Shown one piece after another: positions 5,978-12,779 of a stretch of 16,844 nt of DNA. A program made the position numbers and the translations under genes. How positions within the stretch are numbered: position 1 is the first letter of the stretch; every line of letters begins with the position of its first letter. The notes under the pieces were generated by a model, which made no database searches, was not told the origin of the DNA, and saw only the letters and a program-made list of their open reading frames with translations. Source of the stretch: an uncultured Collinsella sp. (GTDB lineage Bacteria; Actinomycetota; Coriobacteriia; Coriobacteriales; Coriobacteriaceae); the NCBI GenBank assembly GCA_902470915.1, contig CABRIB010000043.1, positions 1 to 16,844 of the forward strand, written 5' to 3'.

Positions 5978-7057
5978 CTACTCCCCGTGATGGTGGCCGC
6001 AGCAGCACTCGTGGCCGTCGTCATGGCCGTGGCCGCCGCAGCACTCGTGGTCCTCGCCATGGTGGTGGCCGCAACCGCACTCGTGGTCGTCGCCATGCTC
6101 GCCGCAACCGCAGCCTTCCTCGTGAGCGCCATGCTCTTCGGGACGATACTGCGACCAGTCCAGACCGGCGGCAATGGCGTCGGCCTCCTCCTTATAGAGG
6201 ACCGTGATGGCCTGGGTACCCAGCTTGGCGCCGCCGATGGCGTCGAGCATGTCATAGAGCGTAAAGGCGACGTCGGCGCCGGGCAGCGCGAGCTCGCGAT
6301 CATCGGCGTAGGCGAGCGCCAGACGCAGGTCCTTAATGAAGTGCTCGACCATAAAGCCGGGCTTGTAGTCGCCGTCGAGCGCCTTGGGCGCCAGGCTCTC
6401 CATGGCGCCGGACTTACCGGTGCCGCCCAAGATCATCTGGCGGGTTTTCTCCAAATCGAGGCCGCTCAGCTCGGCAAATGCCATGGCGTCTGCCATGCCG
6501 ACCATGCAGGCGCCCAGCGACACCTGGTTGGCAAGCTTGGCAGCCTGGCCCTTGCCGGCGCCATCGAAGCAGCAGATGGTTGCCGCAAAGGTGGAAAGGA
6601 TGTCGCGGACCGGAGCGATGTCGTTCTCGGTGGCGCCCACGATAGCCGTAAGCGTGCCGGCGATAGCTCCCGACTCGCCGCCGGTGACGGGGCAGTCAAA
6701 CGCCATACGGCCCGTGACCTGGGCGGCCTCGGCAATGTCGCGCGCCAGCTCGGGCGAGCTCGTGGTGAGGTCAATCAGGACCGCGCCGGGCTTAGTGCAC
6801 GCGAGCAGGCCGTCGCCCGCCAGGTAGAGCTCCTCGACCTCGGAGGGATAACCCACCATGGTAAAGACGACGTCGGCGTTCGCCGCGGCATCTGCCGGCG
6901 TATCGGCCCAAACGGCACCGCGCTCAACGAGCGCTGCGGCCTTGGACTTGGTGCGGTTGTTGACCGTGACGGGATAGCCAGCGTCCAGAATGTGGCCGGC
7001 GATGGGGGCACCCATAATTCCGGTGCCGATAAATGCGACAGAAAGCTTGTTTGCCAT
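5978..7057 (-). CDS. 3-hydroxyisobutyrate dehydrogenase family oxidoreductase with His/Cys-rich C-terminal tail
   Basis: 359 residues: a standard beta-hydroxyacid dehydrogenase core of about 300 plus a tail. The core has the Rossmann motif VAFIGTGIMGAPIAG (8-21) with NNRT after beta-2, suggesting NADP preference. It also has the substrate signature DCPVTGGESGAIAGTLTAIV (121-140) and the catalytic segment GAGKGQAAKLANQ (Lys174). Family members reduce or oxidise small 3-hydroxy acids such as 3-hydroxyisobutyrate, tartronate semialdehyde and succinic semialdehyde; the substrate here is unknown. Residues 309-359 contain 14 His, 9 Cys and 13 Asp/Glu, which is unlike the family and resembles metal-binding tails of SlyD or some HypB proteins. 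AGGAAAGG sits 4 bases before the ATG. It heads the four-gene cluster ending with icd. Confidence 0.88.
   Translation of the reverse strand: MANKLSVAFIGTGIMGAPIAGHILDAGYPVTVNNRTKSKAAALVERGAVWADTPADAAANADVVFTMVGYPSEVEELYLAGDGLLACTKPGAVLIDLTTSSPELARDIAEAAQVTGRMAFDCPVTGGESGAIAGTLTAIVGATENDIAPVRDILSTFAATICCFDGAGKGQAAKLANQVSLGACMVGMADAMAFAELSGLDLEKTRQMILGGTGKSGAMESLAPKALDGDYKPGFMVEHFIKDLRLALAYADDRELALPGADVAFTLYDMLDAIGGAKLGTQAITVLYKEEADAIAAGLDWSQYRPEEHGAHEEGCGCGEHGDDHECGCGHHHGEDHECCGGHGHDDGHECCCGHHHGE
5981..6133 (-). repeat. 36-bp in-frame tandem repeat encoding the metal-binding tail
   Basis: The 51 codons of the tail divide into four 12-residue units plus three residues: HGAHEEGCGCGE, HGDDHECGCGHH, HGEDHECCGGHG, HDDGHECCCGHH, then HGE. 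On DNA this is an imperfect 36-bp tandem repeat, with GCACTCGTGG recurring about every 36 bases on the plus strand. The last three units are the most alike, which suggests growth by duplication at the 3' end of the gene. Confidence 0.85.
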
Positions 7058-7155
7058 GAAACCTTTCCTTTTGGGTTGGGTGTTGTTACCAGGTTGAATA
7101 CTCGGTGCCAGCGTTTGGGCTGTGAGTCGAGGGCGATTACGGATGCAGCGCTTGC

Positions 7156-8109
7156 CTACTGGCCGCGCACGCGGCGGGCGATGCGGTCGGAAAGCGATGC
7201 CTTGTCGGCGCGGTTCTTACCCCAAAACGCGCAGGCCACCATGCCGGGGCCCACATGTGAGCCGATGGTGGGGCCCACGGAGCTGCGAATGATCGTGACG
7301 TCGGCGCAGCCCTCCTCCTTGCGGATGGCGGCTTCGAGCCAGTCACCATCCTTTTCGGCATCGGCCGTCATGATGGCGATGGGCATGGTGCGATCGGGCA
7401 CGTAGTTCTCGCGGAACGACTTGAGGATGGACTTGAGCGCCTTCTTGCGGCCGCGGTTGACGCCGATCAGCGACAGCGAGCCGGCCAGGTCGTAGGAGAG
7501 CTCGGGCTTGACGTCGAGCTTTGCCGTGAGCTGCGCCGCCGCGGGAGGAATGCGGCCGCCGGCAGCCAGTGCGTCGAAGCTCTCGAGCGTAAAGTAGCCG
7601 TGCACGTAGGTCTTTGCCTCGTTTGCCCAATCGACCAGCTGCTTGGCGGTCAGTCCCGCCGAACGCTGGCGCACGGCCTCGAGCGCCAAGAGCGCACCGG
7701 TCGCGCAGGGCAGAGCGTTGTCGACCACGTAGAGCTCAAAGTTGGGATACTCGGCGCGCACGACATCTGCCGCCTGGCACGCGGAGTTGTAGCTCGACGA
7801 CAGCGCCGAGGTAAAGCACAGGTAGACCGTGGGCGTGCCCTCTTTGGCGCACTCGGTAAAAAACTCGATATAGCGACCGAGCGACACAGCCGAGGTGGAC
7901 ACGCGGGCACCGGCGCGCATGCGGTCGTAGAACTCCTTAGGGCTCATGCTCGACCAGATGTCGTCTGTGCGCTCCTCGCCATCGATCATGAAAGGGAAAC
8001 CCAGGATATCGACATCGAGGTTCGCGGCGACCTCGGGGCTAAAGTCGCAGCAGGTATCGACGACGATGCGGCAACGGTTCGAATGACCGGCGGATGCGGC
8101 CTTGTCCAT
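7156..8109 (-). CDS. DegV family fatty-acid-binding protein
   Basis: 317 residues, normal for DegV proteins, which bind a fatty acid and hand it to fatty-acid kinase FakA for incorporation into phospholipid. The N-terminal domain begins RIVVDTCCDFSPEVA and includes RVSTSAVSLGRYIEFF (lipid headgroup Thr/Ser motif) and CFTSALSSSYNSA. The C-terminal domain has LAAGGRIPPAAAQLTAKLDVKPEL and ends with SSVGPTIGSHVGPGMVACAFW, the conserved family C-terminal segment. I chose the ATG at 8109, with AAGGAG 8 bases upstream; a TTG one codon earlier is possible. No fakA is in the window. An intrinsic terminator lies only 18 bases upstream of the start, so expression may depend on read-through from hpf or a promoter inside hpf. 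Confidence 0.9.
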   Translation of the reverse strand: MDKAASAGHSNRCRIVVDTCCDFSPEVAANLDVDILGFPFMIDGEERTDDIWSSMSPKEFYDRMRAGARVSTSAVSLGRYIEFFTECAKEGTPTVYLCFTSALSSSYNSACQAADVVRAEYPNFELYVVDNALPCATGALLALEAVRQRSAGLTAKQLVDWANEAKTYVHGYFTLESFDALAAGGRIPPAAAQLTAKLDVKPELSYDLAGSLSLIGVNRGRKKALKSILKSFRENYVPDRTMPIAIMTADAEKDGDWLEAAIRKEEGCADVTIIRSSVGPTIGSHVGPGMVACAFWGKNRADKASLSDRIARRVRGQ

Positions 8110-8127
8110 CAAAGCGACTCCTTACGT

Positions 8128-8159
8128 AAAAAGGCGGCCACCCGCATGGGATGGCCGCC
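8128..8159 (-). terminator. Intrinsic terminator after hpf, just before degV
   Basis: Minus-strand arms GGCGGCCA (8159-8152) and TGGCCGCC (8140-8133) pair perfectly. The interior CCCATGCGGG can fold further, and a T5 run follows (8132-8128). The degV start codon is at 8109, so no promoter fits between this terminator and degV. Confidence 0.85.
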
Positions 8160-8162
8160 AAC

Positions 8163-8184
8163 CGTTAACTCATGCAAGTTAACG
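8163..8184. promoter_or_regulatory. Perfect 8-bp palindrome directly after the hpf stop codon
   Basis: CGTTAACT (8163-8170) and AGTTAACG (8177-8184) are perfect inverted repeats around a 6-base centre. The palindrome starts 4 bases after the hpf stop and 3 bases before the terminator stem. It could be a protein-binding site or a first RNA hairpin in tandem with the terminator. Confidence 0.6.
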
Positions 8185-8188
8185 TATT

Positions 8189-8773
8189 TTACTCGTCAAG
8201 TGTTTCGATGCGGGGCTTGATGATGCCATATCCACCATTCTTACGGTGATACACCACATTGATGAGACCGGTCGTCGCGTTCTCGAACACGTAGAAGTCG
8301 TGGCCCAGCAAATCGGTCTGCACCAGCGCCTGCTCCTCGGTCATCGGGGTGACATCGATGACCTTCTCGCGGACGAGCAGGTCGTCGTCCTCCTCGGGCA
8401 GCAGCAGGTCGGCCAGATCCTCAACGCGCTCGACCGGCGCGACATCCGCGGCACTGGCACCACCCTGGCGGTTGTCCACGACCTTGGTCTTGAACTTGCG
8501 CAGCTGGCGGGTGACCTTATCGGCGGAGAGGTCGATGGCAGCATACATATCTGCGCCGTGCTCGGCAACGCGAATCACCGAACCGCGGGCACGAGCCGTG
8601 ACCTCGACGATTGCCGGGTTGGGGTTCGAGGGGTTCTTCTCATAACGAAGCACGACGTCGACTGTCATGGGCTCGATGTCGAAAACCTTGAGCGCCTCGC
8701 CGATTTTCTCATCCACATGCGCACGCAGAGCATCGGTTACCGTCGTCTTGCGTCCAGAAACCTTGATATCCAT
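8189..8773 (-). CDS. hpf: Ribosome hibernation-promoting factor, long form
   Basis: 194 residues, the size of the long HPF that alone dimerises 70S ribosomes to 100S particles in starvation. The N-terminal ribosome-binding domain starts MDIKVSGRKTTVTDALR and continues through VLRYEKNPSNPNPAIVEVTA and IRVAEHGADMYAAIDLSADK. An acidic linker (about 115-135) leads to the C-terminal dimerisation domain with PMTEEQALVQTDLLGHDFYV and NVVYHRKNGGYGIIKP. I chose the ATG at 8773, with GGAG 6 bases upstream, because the family begins here; the open frame extends to 8833. A palindrome and terminator follow. More than 300 bases separate it from the gene upstream, so it has its own promoter, which I cannot place with confidence. 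Confidence 0.93.
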   Translation of the reverse strand: MDIKVSGRKTTVTDALRAHVDEKIGEALKVFDIEPMTVDVVLRYEKNPSNPNPAIVEVTARARGSVIRVAEHGADMYAAIDLSADKVTRQLRKFKTKVVDNRQGGASAADVAPVERVEDLADLLLPEEDDDLLVREKVIDVTPMTEEQALVQTDLLGHDFYVFENATTGLINVVYHRKNGGYGIIKPRIETLDE

Positions 8774-9090
8774 ACGTGGCTCCAATCTGCCTCGGGGACT
8801 TACTGTACTGGCTATGTACCCATTGCCGTGCATTTAATCACGCGATTTCCCAAAGACCCGAATAACGACTGCTTGATACCGCATACCGAAGTCTCGTACT
8901 TTTCCATGGCAAAGTGCGCTATAGGAGGGAGCCCACAGATTTGTATTTGGTCTCGAAAATTGGCTTTGACCTGCTGGTTTTATAGGGATGAAAAAGCCGG
9001 GCTCCCCTATTGGGGAAACCCGGCAGTGCGTGTTGAAACCGTGAAGAGGTGTCCTTTCCAACGTATAGGAGACACCACCCCTAGCAATAA
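8774..9090. other. Intergenic region upstream of hpf
   Basis: About 317 bases without a gene. It holds the terminator of the lipoprotein gene (8991-9024) and a second weaker inverted repeat, GGTGTC at 9048-9053 with GACACC at 9071-9076, just after the lipoprotein stop. The rest (8774-8990) must contain the hpf promoter and leader. No clear -35/-10 pair stands out, and no small open frame here has both a ribosome binding site and recognisable sequence. Confidence 0.6.
8991..9024 (-). terminator. Rho-independent terminator of the lipoprotein gene
   Basis: Minus-strand GCCGGG (9024-9019) pairs with CCCGGC (9001-8996) and inner CCCC with GGGG around an AATA loop, with a few unpaired bases on one side. 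A T5 run follows (8995-8991). It lies about 67 bases past the stop codon. Confidence 0.85.
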
Positions 9091-10116
9091 CTAGCTATTG
9101 AGTTTGTTAATGTCGTCGTCGGTGATGGCGCCTTCCTGGCTGGACGATTTGTCCTCGGAGGATGCGGTCTCATTGTTGGAATCGGAGGACTCGCTGCCGG
9201 AGGACGTGGTCTCACTGGACTCAGAGTCGCCCGGCTGCACGTTAGCGCCCGAAACCGTCTTAGTGGTGAGGTCGTAGGGCATCGTGCCATACCAGACGCA
9301 GTGGACCGCCTCGAGCGTGCCGTCGGCCGTAATACCGTCGAGGGCATCGCTCACGGCACGGCATAGTTCGTCATTGGACGAGAGGCCCACAACACCAAGC
9401 GTCGAGGGCGCCTCGAGCGCACCGACATAGGAGATCTCGCTCATCAGGCGTGCAAGGTAGCCGCCGGCCGTGGAGTCGCAGATCACATAGTCGACCTCGC
9501 CGGACTCGAGCGCCTCAAAGCACTCGTTGATGTTGGAGTAGGTCTTTTGGTTGGCGGTGATGCTCTGCTTAGCAAGCGCCTCCTGCGAGGCCGAGGACGC
9601 CTGAACGCCCAGGGTGGACGTGTTAAGGGTATCGGTGGAAACGCTTAGCGACCCACCATCGCTAGTTTTACCGAACACGGAAGTGGCATCGTACAGGCAG
9701 GTGCCGAGCGAGCTAATGTCCCCGTCCGTGGAGTTAATCTCGCCGATAAAGATATCGGCCTTTTTGTCGCCGAGCGCGGAACCTGCCGAGGACGCATCGA
9801 CAAAGGCAACCTTAAGGCCCATGCGGCTTGCGAGGGCGCGGGCGGCGTCGACCGCATATCCCGTGAGCTCGCCGTCGGCGCCCTGCATTGCCTGCGGCGC
9901 ATCGGAAGTATCGAGGGCGACCGTCAGGGTTCCGGGAGTGACCAGGGCATCGTCCGACACCGCCGGCGTGACGGTCTCGTACTCGATCTGGTCGATCGTG
10001 GGAGTCGTGAACGTAGACAGCGGGTTGAACGCGCATCCGCTCAGGCCCAAAACGGCGATGACCGCTGCGGTCCCAGCACCTAACCGAGCCGCGTGCATCA
10101 AGCTGCCCCTCACCAT
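9091..10116 (-). CDS. Solute-binding lipoprotein (amino-acid ABC transporter type), orphan
   Basis: About 341 residues from the ATG at 10116; a second ATG at 10098 is equally plausible, as both have purine-rich sites (CAGGG and GAGGGG). The N-terminus is a lipoprotein signal: LGAGTAAVIAVLGLSGCAF, with lipobox LSGC. A family-3 solute-binding domain follows, from GTLTVALDTSDAPQAMQ and ELTGYAVDAARALASRMGLK through ADIFIGEI, NINECFEALESGEVDYVICD and VGLSSNDELCRAVSDALDGI. The last ~55 residues are a low-complexity Ser/Glu/Asp-rich tail (SESSETTSSGSESSDSNNE), unusual for a binding protein. No permease or ATPase gene is adjacent, so it may serve a distant transporter or act as a sensor. The frame stays open upstream to 10497, but a start there would bury the signal peptide. 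Confidence 0.8.
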   Translation of the reverse strand: MVRGSLMHAARLGAGTAAVIAVLGLSGCAFNPLSTFTTPTIDQIEYETVTPAVSDDALVTPGTLTVALDTSDAPQAMQGADGELTGYAVDAARALASRMGLKVAFVDASSAGSALGDKKADIFIGEINSTDGDISSLGTCLYDATSVFGKTSDGGSLSVSTDTLNTSTLGVQASSASQEALAKQSITANQKTYSNINECFEALESGEVDYVICDSTAGGYLARLMSEISYVGALEAPSTLGVVGLSSNDELCRAVSDALDGITADGTLEAVHCVWYGTMPYDLTTKTVSGANVQPGDSESSETTSSGSESSDSNNETASSEDKSSSQEGAITDDDINKLNS

Positions 10117-10447
10117 GTCCACTACCCTGCCTTCTGTGTCGTATACGATCCGTGCGTTGCGCGGAATATCAGGTTGTTCCCACCAGCTGACCTGGTATTT
10201 GACCCCACACTTGCGCACCGGGGTGTTTGCTCGGGAGGCCGCAGCCACCTTCACGACTGGCCCGCTCGCCCGCGAGGCGGTATTGCCCCAAAGAAAGTAG
10301 AACGGACGGTGCGGCTTACATCTAGGACGCGCCATGATCGCGCCGCGCGCACGCGGTCGCTTACGTGGATCCCTTTGACCGCGTCTGTCTTGGACTAGGA
10401 CGGGCATTTCGTCCGTCCGCAACCACAGCCTGGCAGGAACGTAGCGC

Positions 10448-10476
10448 ATTATAGCTAAGTTCAAGCTAAAGTTTAA
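10448..10476 (-). promoter_or_regulatory. Promoter of the solute-binding lipoprotein gene
   Basis: A perfect TATAAT (10453-10448) lies 17 bases downstream of TTAAAC (10476-10471). The spacer and -35 contain an imperfect direct repeat, TTAAACTTTAGC then TTGAACTTAGC, that could be an activator or repressor site. Transcription from about 10441 would give a leader of some 325 bases before the lipoprotein start. That leader contains a GGACGG/CCGTCC inverted repeat (10398-10403 with 10413-10418). Confidence 0.6.
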
Positions 10477-10548
10477 GGTTAGGGGCGTTATTCGCATCGC
10501 GAGTACAGATTTCGCAGGTCGGAGCGGGCTATTCGTGCCCCTATGAAG

Positions 10549-10596
10549 CCCGGAGCTCCCCTACGGGGAGCTCCGGGGCACCCGTCTCAGGGTGCC
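10549..10596. repeat. Two adjacent perfect hairpins next to the MITE-like element
   Basis: The first has 13-bp arms, CCCGGAGCTCCCC (10549-10561) and GGGGAGCTCCGGG (10565-10577), with a 3-base loop. The second has 7-bp arms, GGCACCC (10577-10583) and GGGTGCC (10590-10596), with a 6-base loop. They lie between the lipoprotein promoter and the downstream end of the minus-strand gene at 10850. Neither is followed by a clear U-run, but they could stop transcription coming from the comF side. Confidence 0.75.
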
Positions 10597-10597
10597 G

Positions 10598-10814
10598 TGT
10601 GCAAAAAACGGCAAATATGAGTACTGTTACCAATTTAGTAGCAGCGTATTACCGCCTCACGAGCCCTTTTTGAGTTCCGCACAGCCTGCTTGGCGCCAAG
10701 ATATTCCACATTCGTTTATTATCTCTTCGCTGAATCCAGATTATCGGCCCAAGTTTCTTTGTTTTTGCTGTCACTAATCTAGTAACAGTACTCATATTTG
10801 CCGTTTTTTGCACA
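10598..10814. mobile_element. MITE-like element with 47-bp terminal inverted repeats
   Basis: Positions 10598-10644 and 10768-10814 are inverted repeats matching at 42 of 47 positions. The outer 33 are identical (TGTGCAAAAAACGGCAAATA and onward) and all mismatches are at the inner end. The 123-base centre is more AT-rich than the neighbouring genes, has no open frame of note, and contains the palindrome CTTGGCGCCAAG (10689-10700) near the middle of the element. I see no clear target-site duplication. Long conserved ends with a non-coding centre fit a miniature inverted-repeat transposable element. A large bidirectional terminator or structured RNA is the alternative. Confidence 0.65.
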
Positions 10815-10849
10815 GAGCATATAAACAGACCCCCTATAAAGCCATAGTT

Positions 10850-11959
10850 TTACGCTGGTTTGAGCCCAAAGCACGCTCGGAGCGTATTCAGCAGAGCATC
10901 TTGCCTCTTTCGACGAGCCTCTACGCGATTCTGATATCGCTTACCCATACGCTGGTGGATGCGCCATGCGAGTGCTTCCATCGCTTCCATGTCACAGAGC
11001 ATTTCGTTGTTGACCGTCGCGACCTCGATTCCCATAGTAATCAAGCCCGTGTTGCGCTTTTCATCATGGATACGTCCCCTCCGAGAGGAATGGCCCAGCT
11101 CACCGTTGTATTCCAGGTCAAACCGAGCTGCTTCCTGATACGCATCGCAAACTGCATGCGGCATCCCCGAGATTGCCTGCGCACGGTCATCGAACTCGAT
11201 CTTGTAGTCGGTCTTAAAGGGACCGCAGGCAAACCCGCCATAGGAAAACGGAAGCGAAAACAGGGCGAGCATGATGCACTCCATGGGTGAGCGCAGGTTT
11301 TCTGACAAGTAGGGACACAGACGCTGCAGCCGCTTGGCTGCGTTCCCCTTGCATACCGCGAGGTAATCTGCCAGACAATCGGGCGTCAGCACCGGCTCAA
11401 CCTCAAAGTAGCCCACATCTGCTGGCTGGTCCTTGTCCTTTGCAAGCTTATTCGTAACGGGCGAGGTGTAGGGAGGCAGATACTTCCCGCGGTCACTCAG
11501 CGAAATCTTAGAGCACAGTTCCTGAGCCAGGGCAAATGCCTGGATGCAGCCGACCTCGCGCGCAACGGCAACACAAAGGGCCTCGGGAGATAGACTGTAC
11601 ACCCCCGGTTCCACCTCTAGAATCGAGCCAGCGGGCAACCCGGAGCATACGGACCAGCTCACGCCAAGAATGCGGCGGCGCTGCGCTGCAGACCCTACCA
11701 GCAAGCACAAATCCTCTTGCACCTCGCCGCTTGCGGCCCCAATCCGCACCAAGTCGGGAAGATAGATGTCCTCGGTCGAGGGCGACGACGTGCGCAGCAC
11801 ACGGCGCTCTTCATCGGGATCGAGGTCCTTCCAGCTTATGTAGCCCATCTGCCGGCGCTCGGCGCGCATCATGCGTAGCGCCGAGGCGCCTGTTAGGATT
11901 ACGGAAGCCGCTAGCTGTTCGCTTGTCGGCTCGTTGCGCCGCTCAATCTTCACTGCCAC
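10850..11959 (-). CDS. Putative PD-(D/E)XK (DUF559-like) nuclease of the AbiEi/DUF559 architecture
   Basis: About 369 residues from the GTG at 11959, which has AGGGG 7 bases upstream, just after the comF stop; the frame extends to an ATG at 11998 inside comF. The C-terminal ~150 residues look like a small endonuclease fold: SPMECIMLALFSLPFSYGG (Glu227), then CDAYQEAARFDLEYNGELGH (Asp272, Glu283, His290) and RIHDEKRNTGLITMG (His298, Asp299, Arg302), the spacing seen in DUF559/Vsr-like proteins. The N-terminal half (LPAGSILEVEPGVYSLSPEA) resembles the region before DUF559 in AbiEi-like actinobacterial proteins. Activity is not proven and no methylase is adjacent. It follows comF on the same strand and ends about 35 bases before the MITE-like element. 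The family match is from memory. Confidence 0.6.
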   Translation of the reverse strand: MAVKIERRNEPTSEQLAASVILTGASALRMMRAERRQMGYISWKDLDPDEERRVLRTSSPSTEDIYLPDLVRIGAASGEVQEDLCLLVGSAAQRRRILGVSWSVCSGLPAGSILEVEPGVYSLSPEALCVAVAREVGCIQAFALAQELCSKISLSDRGKYLPPYTSPVTNKLAKDKDQPADVGYFEVEPVLTPDCLADYLAVCKGNAAKRLQRLCPYLSENLRSPMECIMLALFSLPFSYGGFACGPFKTDYKIEFDDRAQAISGMPHAVCDAYQEAARFDLEYNGELGHSSRRGRIHDEKRNTGLITMGIEVATVNNEMLCDMEAMEALAWRIHQRMGKRYQNRVEARRKRQDALLNTLRACFGLKPA

Positions 11960-11969
11960 AAAACCACCC

Positions 11970-12776
11970 CTACCAAACGCGTGCGATAGCGAGGCCATCG
12001 ACCGCTACGGCGCCGGCGCGCTTGAGTTCCGCCGAAGCCGCGGCCATCGTCGCGCCCGTGGTGATAACGTCGTCGATAAGCAGCAAGCGGCGGCCGTGCA
12101 CGTCCTCAACCGTCTCGTACATGCCTTGGGCACGCTCGCGGCGCTCCTCACGACCGAGTTCGCGCTGGTCGCCATGCCCGTACTTGACGAGAGCATCGAG
12201 CAAGGGAACACCCGACAGCTCGCAAAATGGGCGCGCAATGGCCTCCATATGATCAAAACCACGCCGCCGAAACGCTGCCGCCGTCGCAGGCACAAACACC
12301 ACCGCATCCGCACCGGACAGCACACCTCCGTAGCGATCGGGCGCTACGACCTGGGCATGCAGGGCGGTGTCGTAGACCAGCTCCGCCAGATACGGAGCCA
12401 GACGTCGCTCGCCCGCATCCTTGTACGCTTTAATGATGCGCGGCAGCGGATGCGCATAGACGGTGCACGCCAGGCAGCGGTCGAGCGCCTCCGCCATTGC
12501 CGAGGACGTGCCCTCGACTGAACACTCAGTGCATAGCAAATCCCCAAACGGGGCGCCGCATCGGGTGCAGCTATGACGTGGGTCGATGAGCGTGAGCGTG
12601 GCCAGGCAGTCTTGGCAAATAAGCGCACCGGCGCGCTCGCAGCCAGCACATCGTGTTGGCGACAATGCCTCGAGCGCCTCGCGTGCCGCCCACTCGGCAA
12701 ACGGTAGCAATTCGTCCGCAAACGGTAGGGCACCGGCACCCTGCAGACGGCTCAATATGTTCAGATGGCTCTTCAA
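11970..12776 (-). CDS. comF: ComF family phosphoribosyltransferase-like competence protein
   Basis: 268 residues. ComF proteins combine N-terminal zinc-binding Cys pairs with a phosphoribosyltransferase-type domain and act in DNA uptake or recombination of incoming single-stranded DNA. Cys pairs are visible at 43/46, 54/57, 70/73 and 82/85. The segment FVPATAAAFRRRGFDHMEAIAR fits the conserved RGFN region, and RRLLLIDDVITTGATM (Asp235, Asp236) is the PRPP-binding loop. The assigned start is a TTG at 12776 with GGAGGG 7 bases upstream, but this site lies in the arm of a 12-bp hairpin. No other competence genes are in the window. The downstream nuclease-like gene starts 10 bases after comF ends, so the two are probably co-translated. 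Confidence 0.88.
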   Translation of the reverse strand: MKSHLNILSRLQGAGALPFADELLPFAEWAAREALEALSPTRCAGCERAGALICQDCLATLTLIDPRHSCTRCGAPFGDLLCTECSVEGTSSAMAEALDRCLACTVYAHPLPRIIKAYKDAGERRLAPYLAELVYDTALHAQVVAPDRYGGVLSGADAVVFVPATAAAFRRRGFDHMEAIARPFCELSGVPLLDALVKYGHGDQRELGREERRERAQGMYETVEDVHGRRLLLIDDVITTGATMAAASAELKRAGAVAVDGLAIARVW

Positions 12777-12779
12777 GAC

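Noticed and set aside
4254..5990. 578-codon plus-strand open frame
   Set aside because: It lies antisense to three genes with good ribosome sites and family matches. GC-rich codon usage keeps this complementary frame open, and its sequence resembles no family.
5987..7405. 472-codon plus-strand open frame with Ala/Val-rich start
   Set aside because: Antisense to the dehydrogenase; the Ala/Val repeats are the complement of the His/Cys repeat codons.
10160..10230. SRP RNA-like phrase (TACCAGGTCAG on the minus strand)
   Set aside because: The conserved GGAAGGAAGCAGCC-type loop of bacterial SRP RNA is absent, so the short match is chance.
10117..10497. N-terminal 127-codon extension of the solute-binding protein as its real start
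   Set aside because: It would place a clear lipoprotein signal peptide in the middle of the protein, part of it lies upstream of the likely transcript start, and no good ribosome site precedes its ATGs. Kept only as a question in the findings.
10598..10814. Possible CRISPR or insertion sequence
   Set aside because: There are only two arms, they are inverted rather than direct, and there is no transposase frame between them; a MITE-like or structural element fits better.
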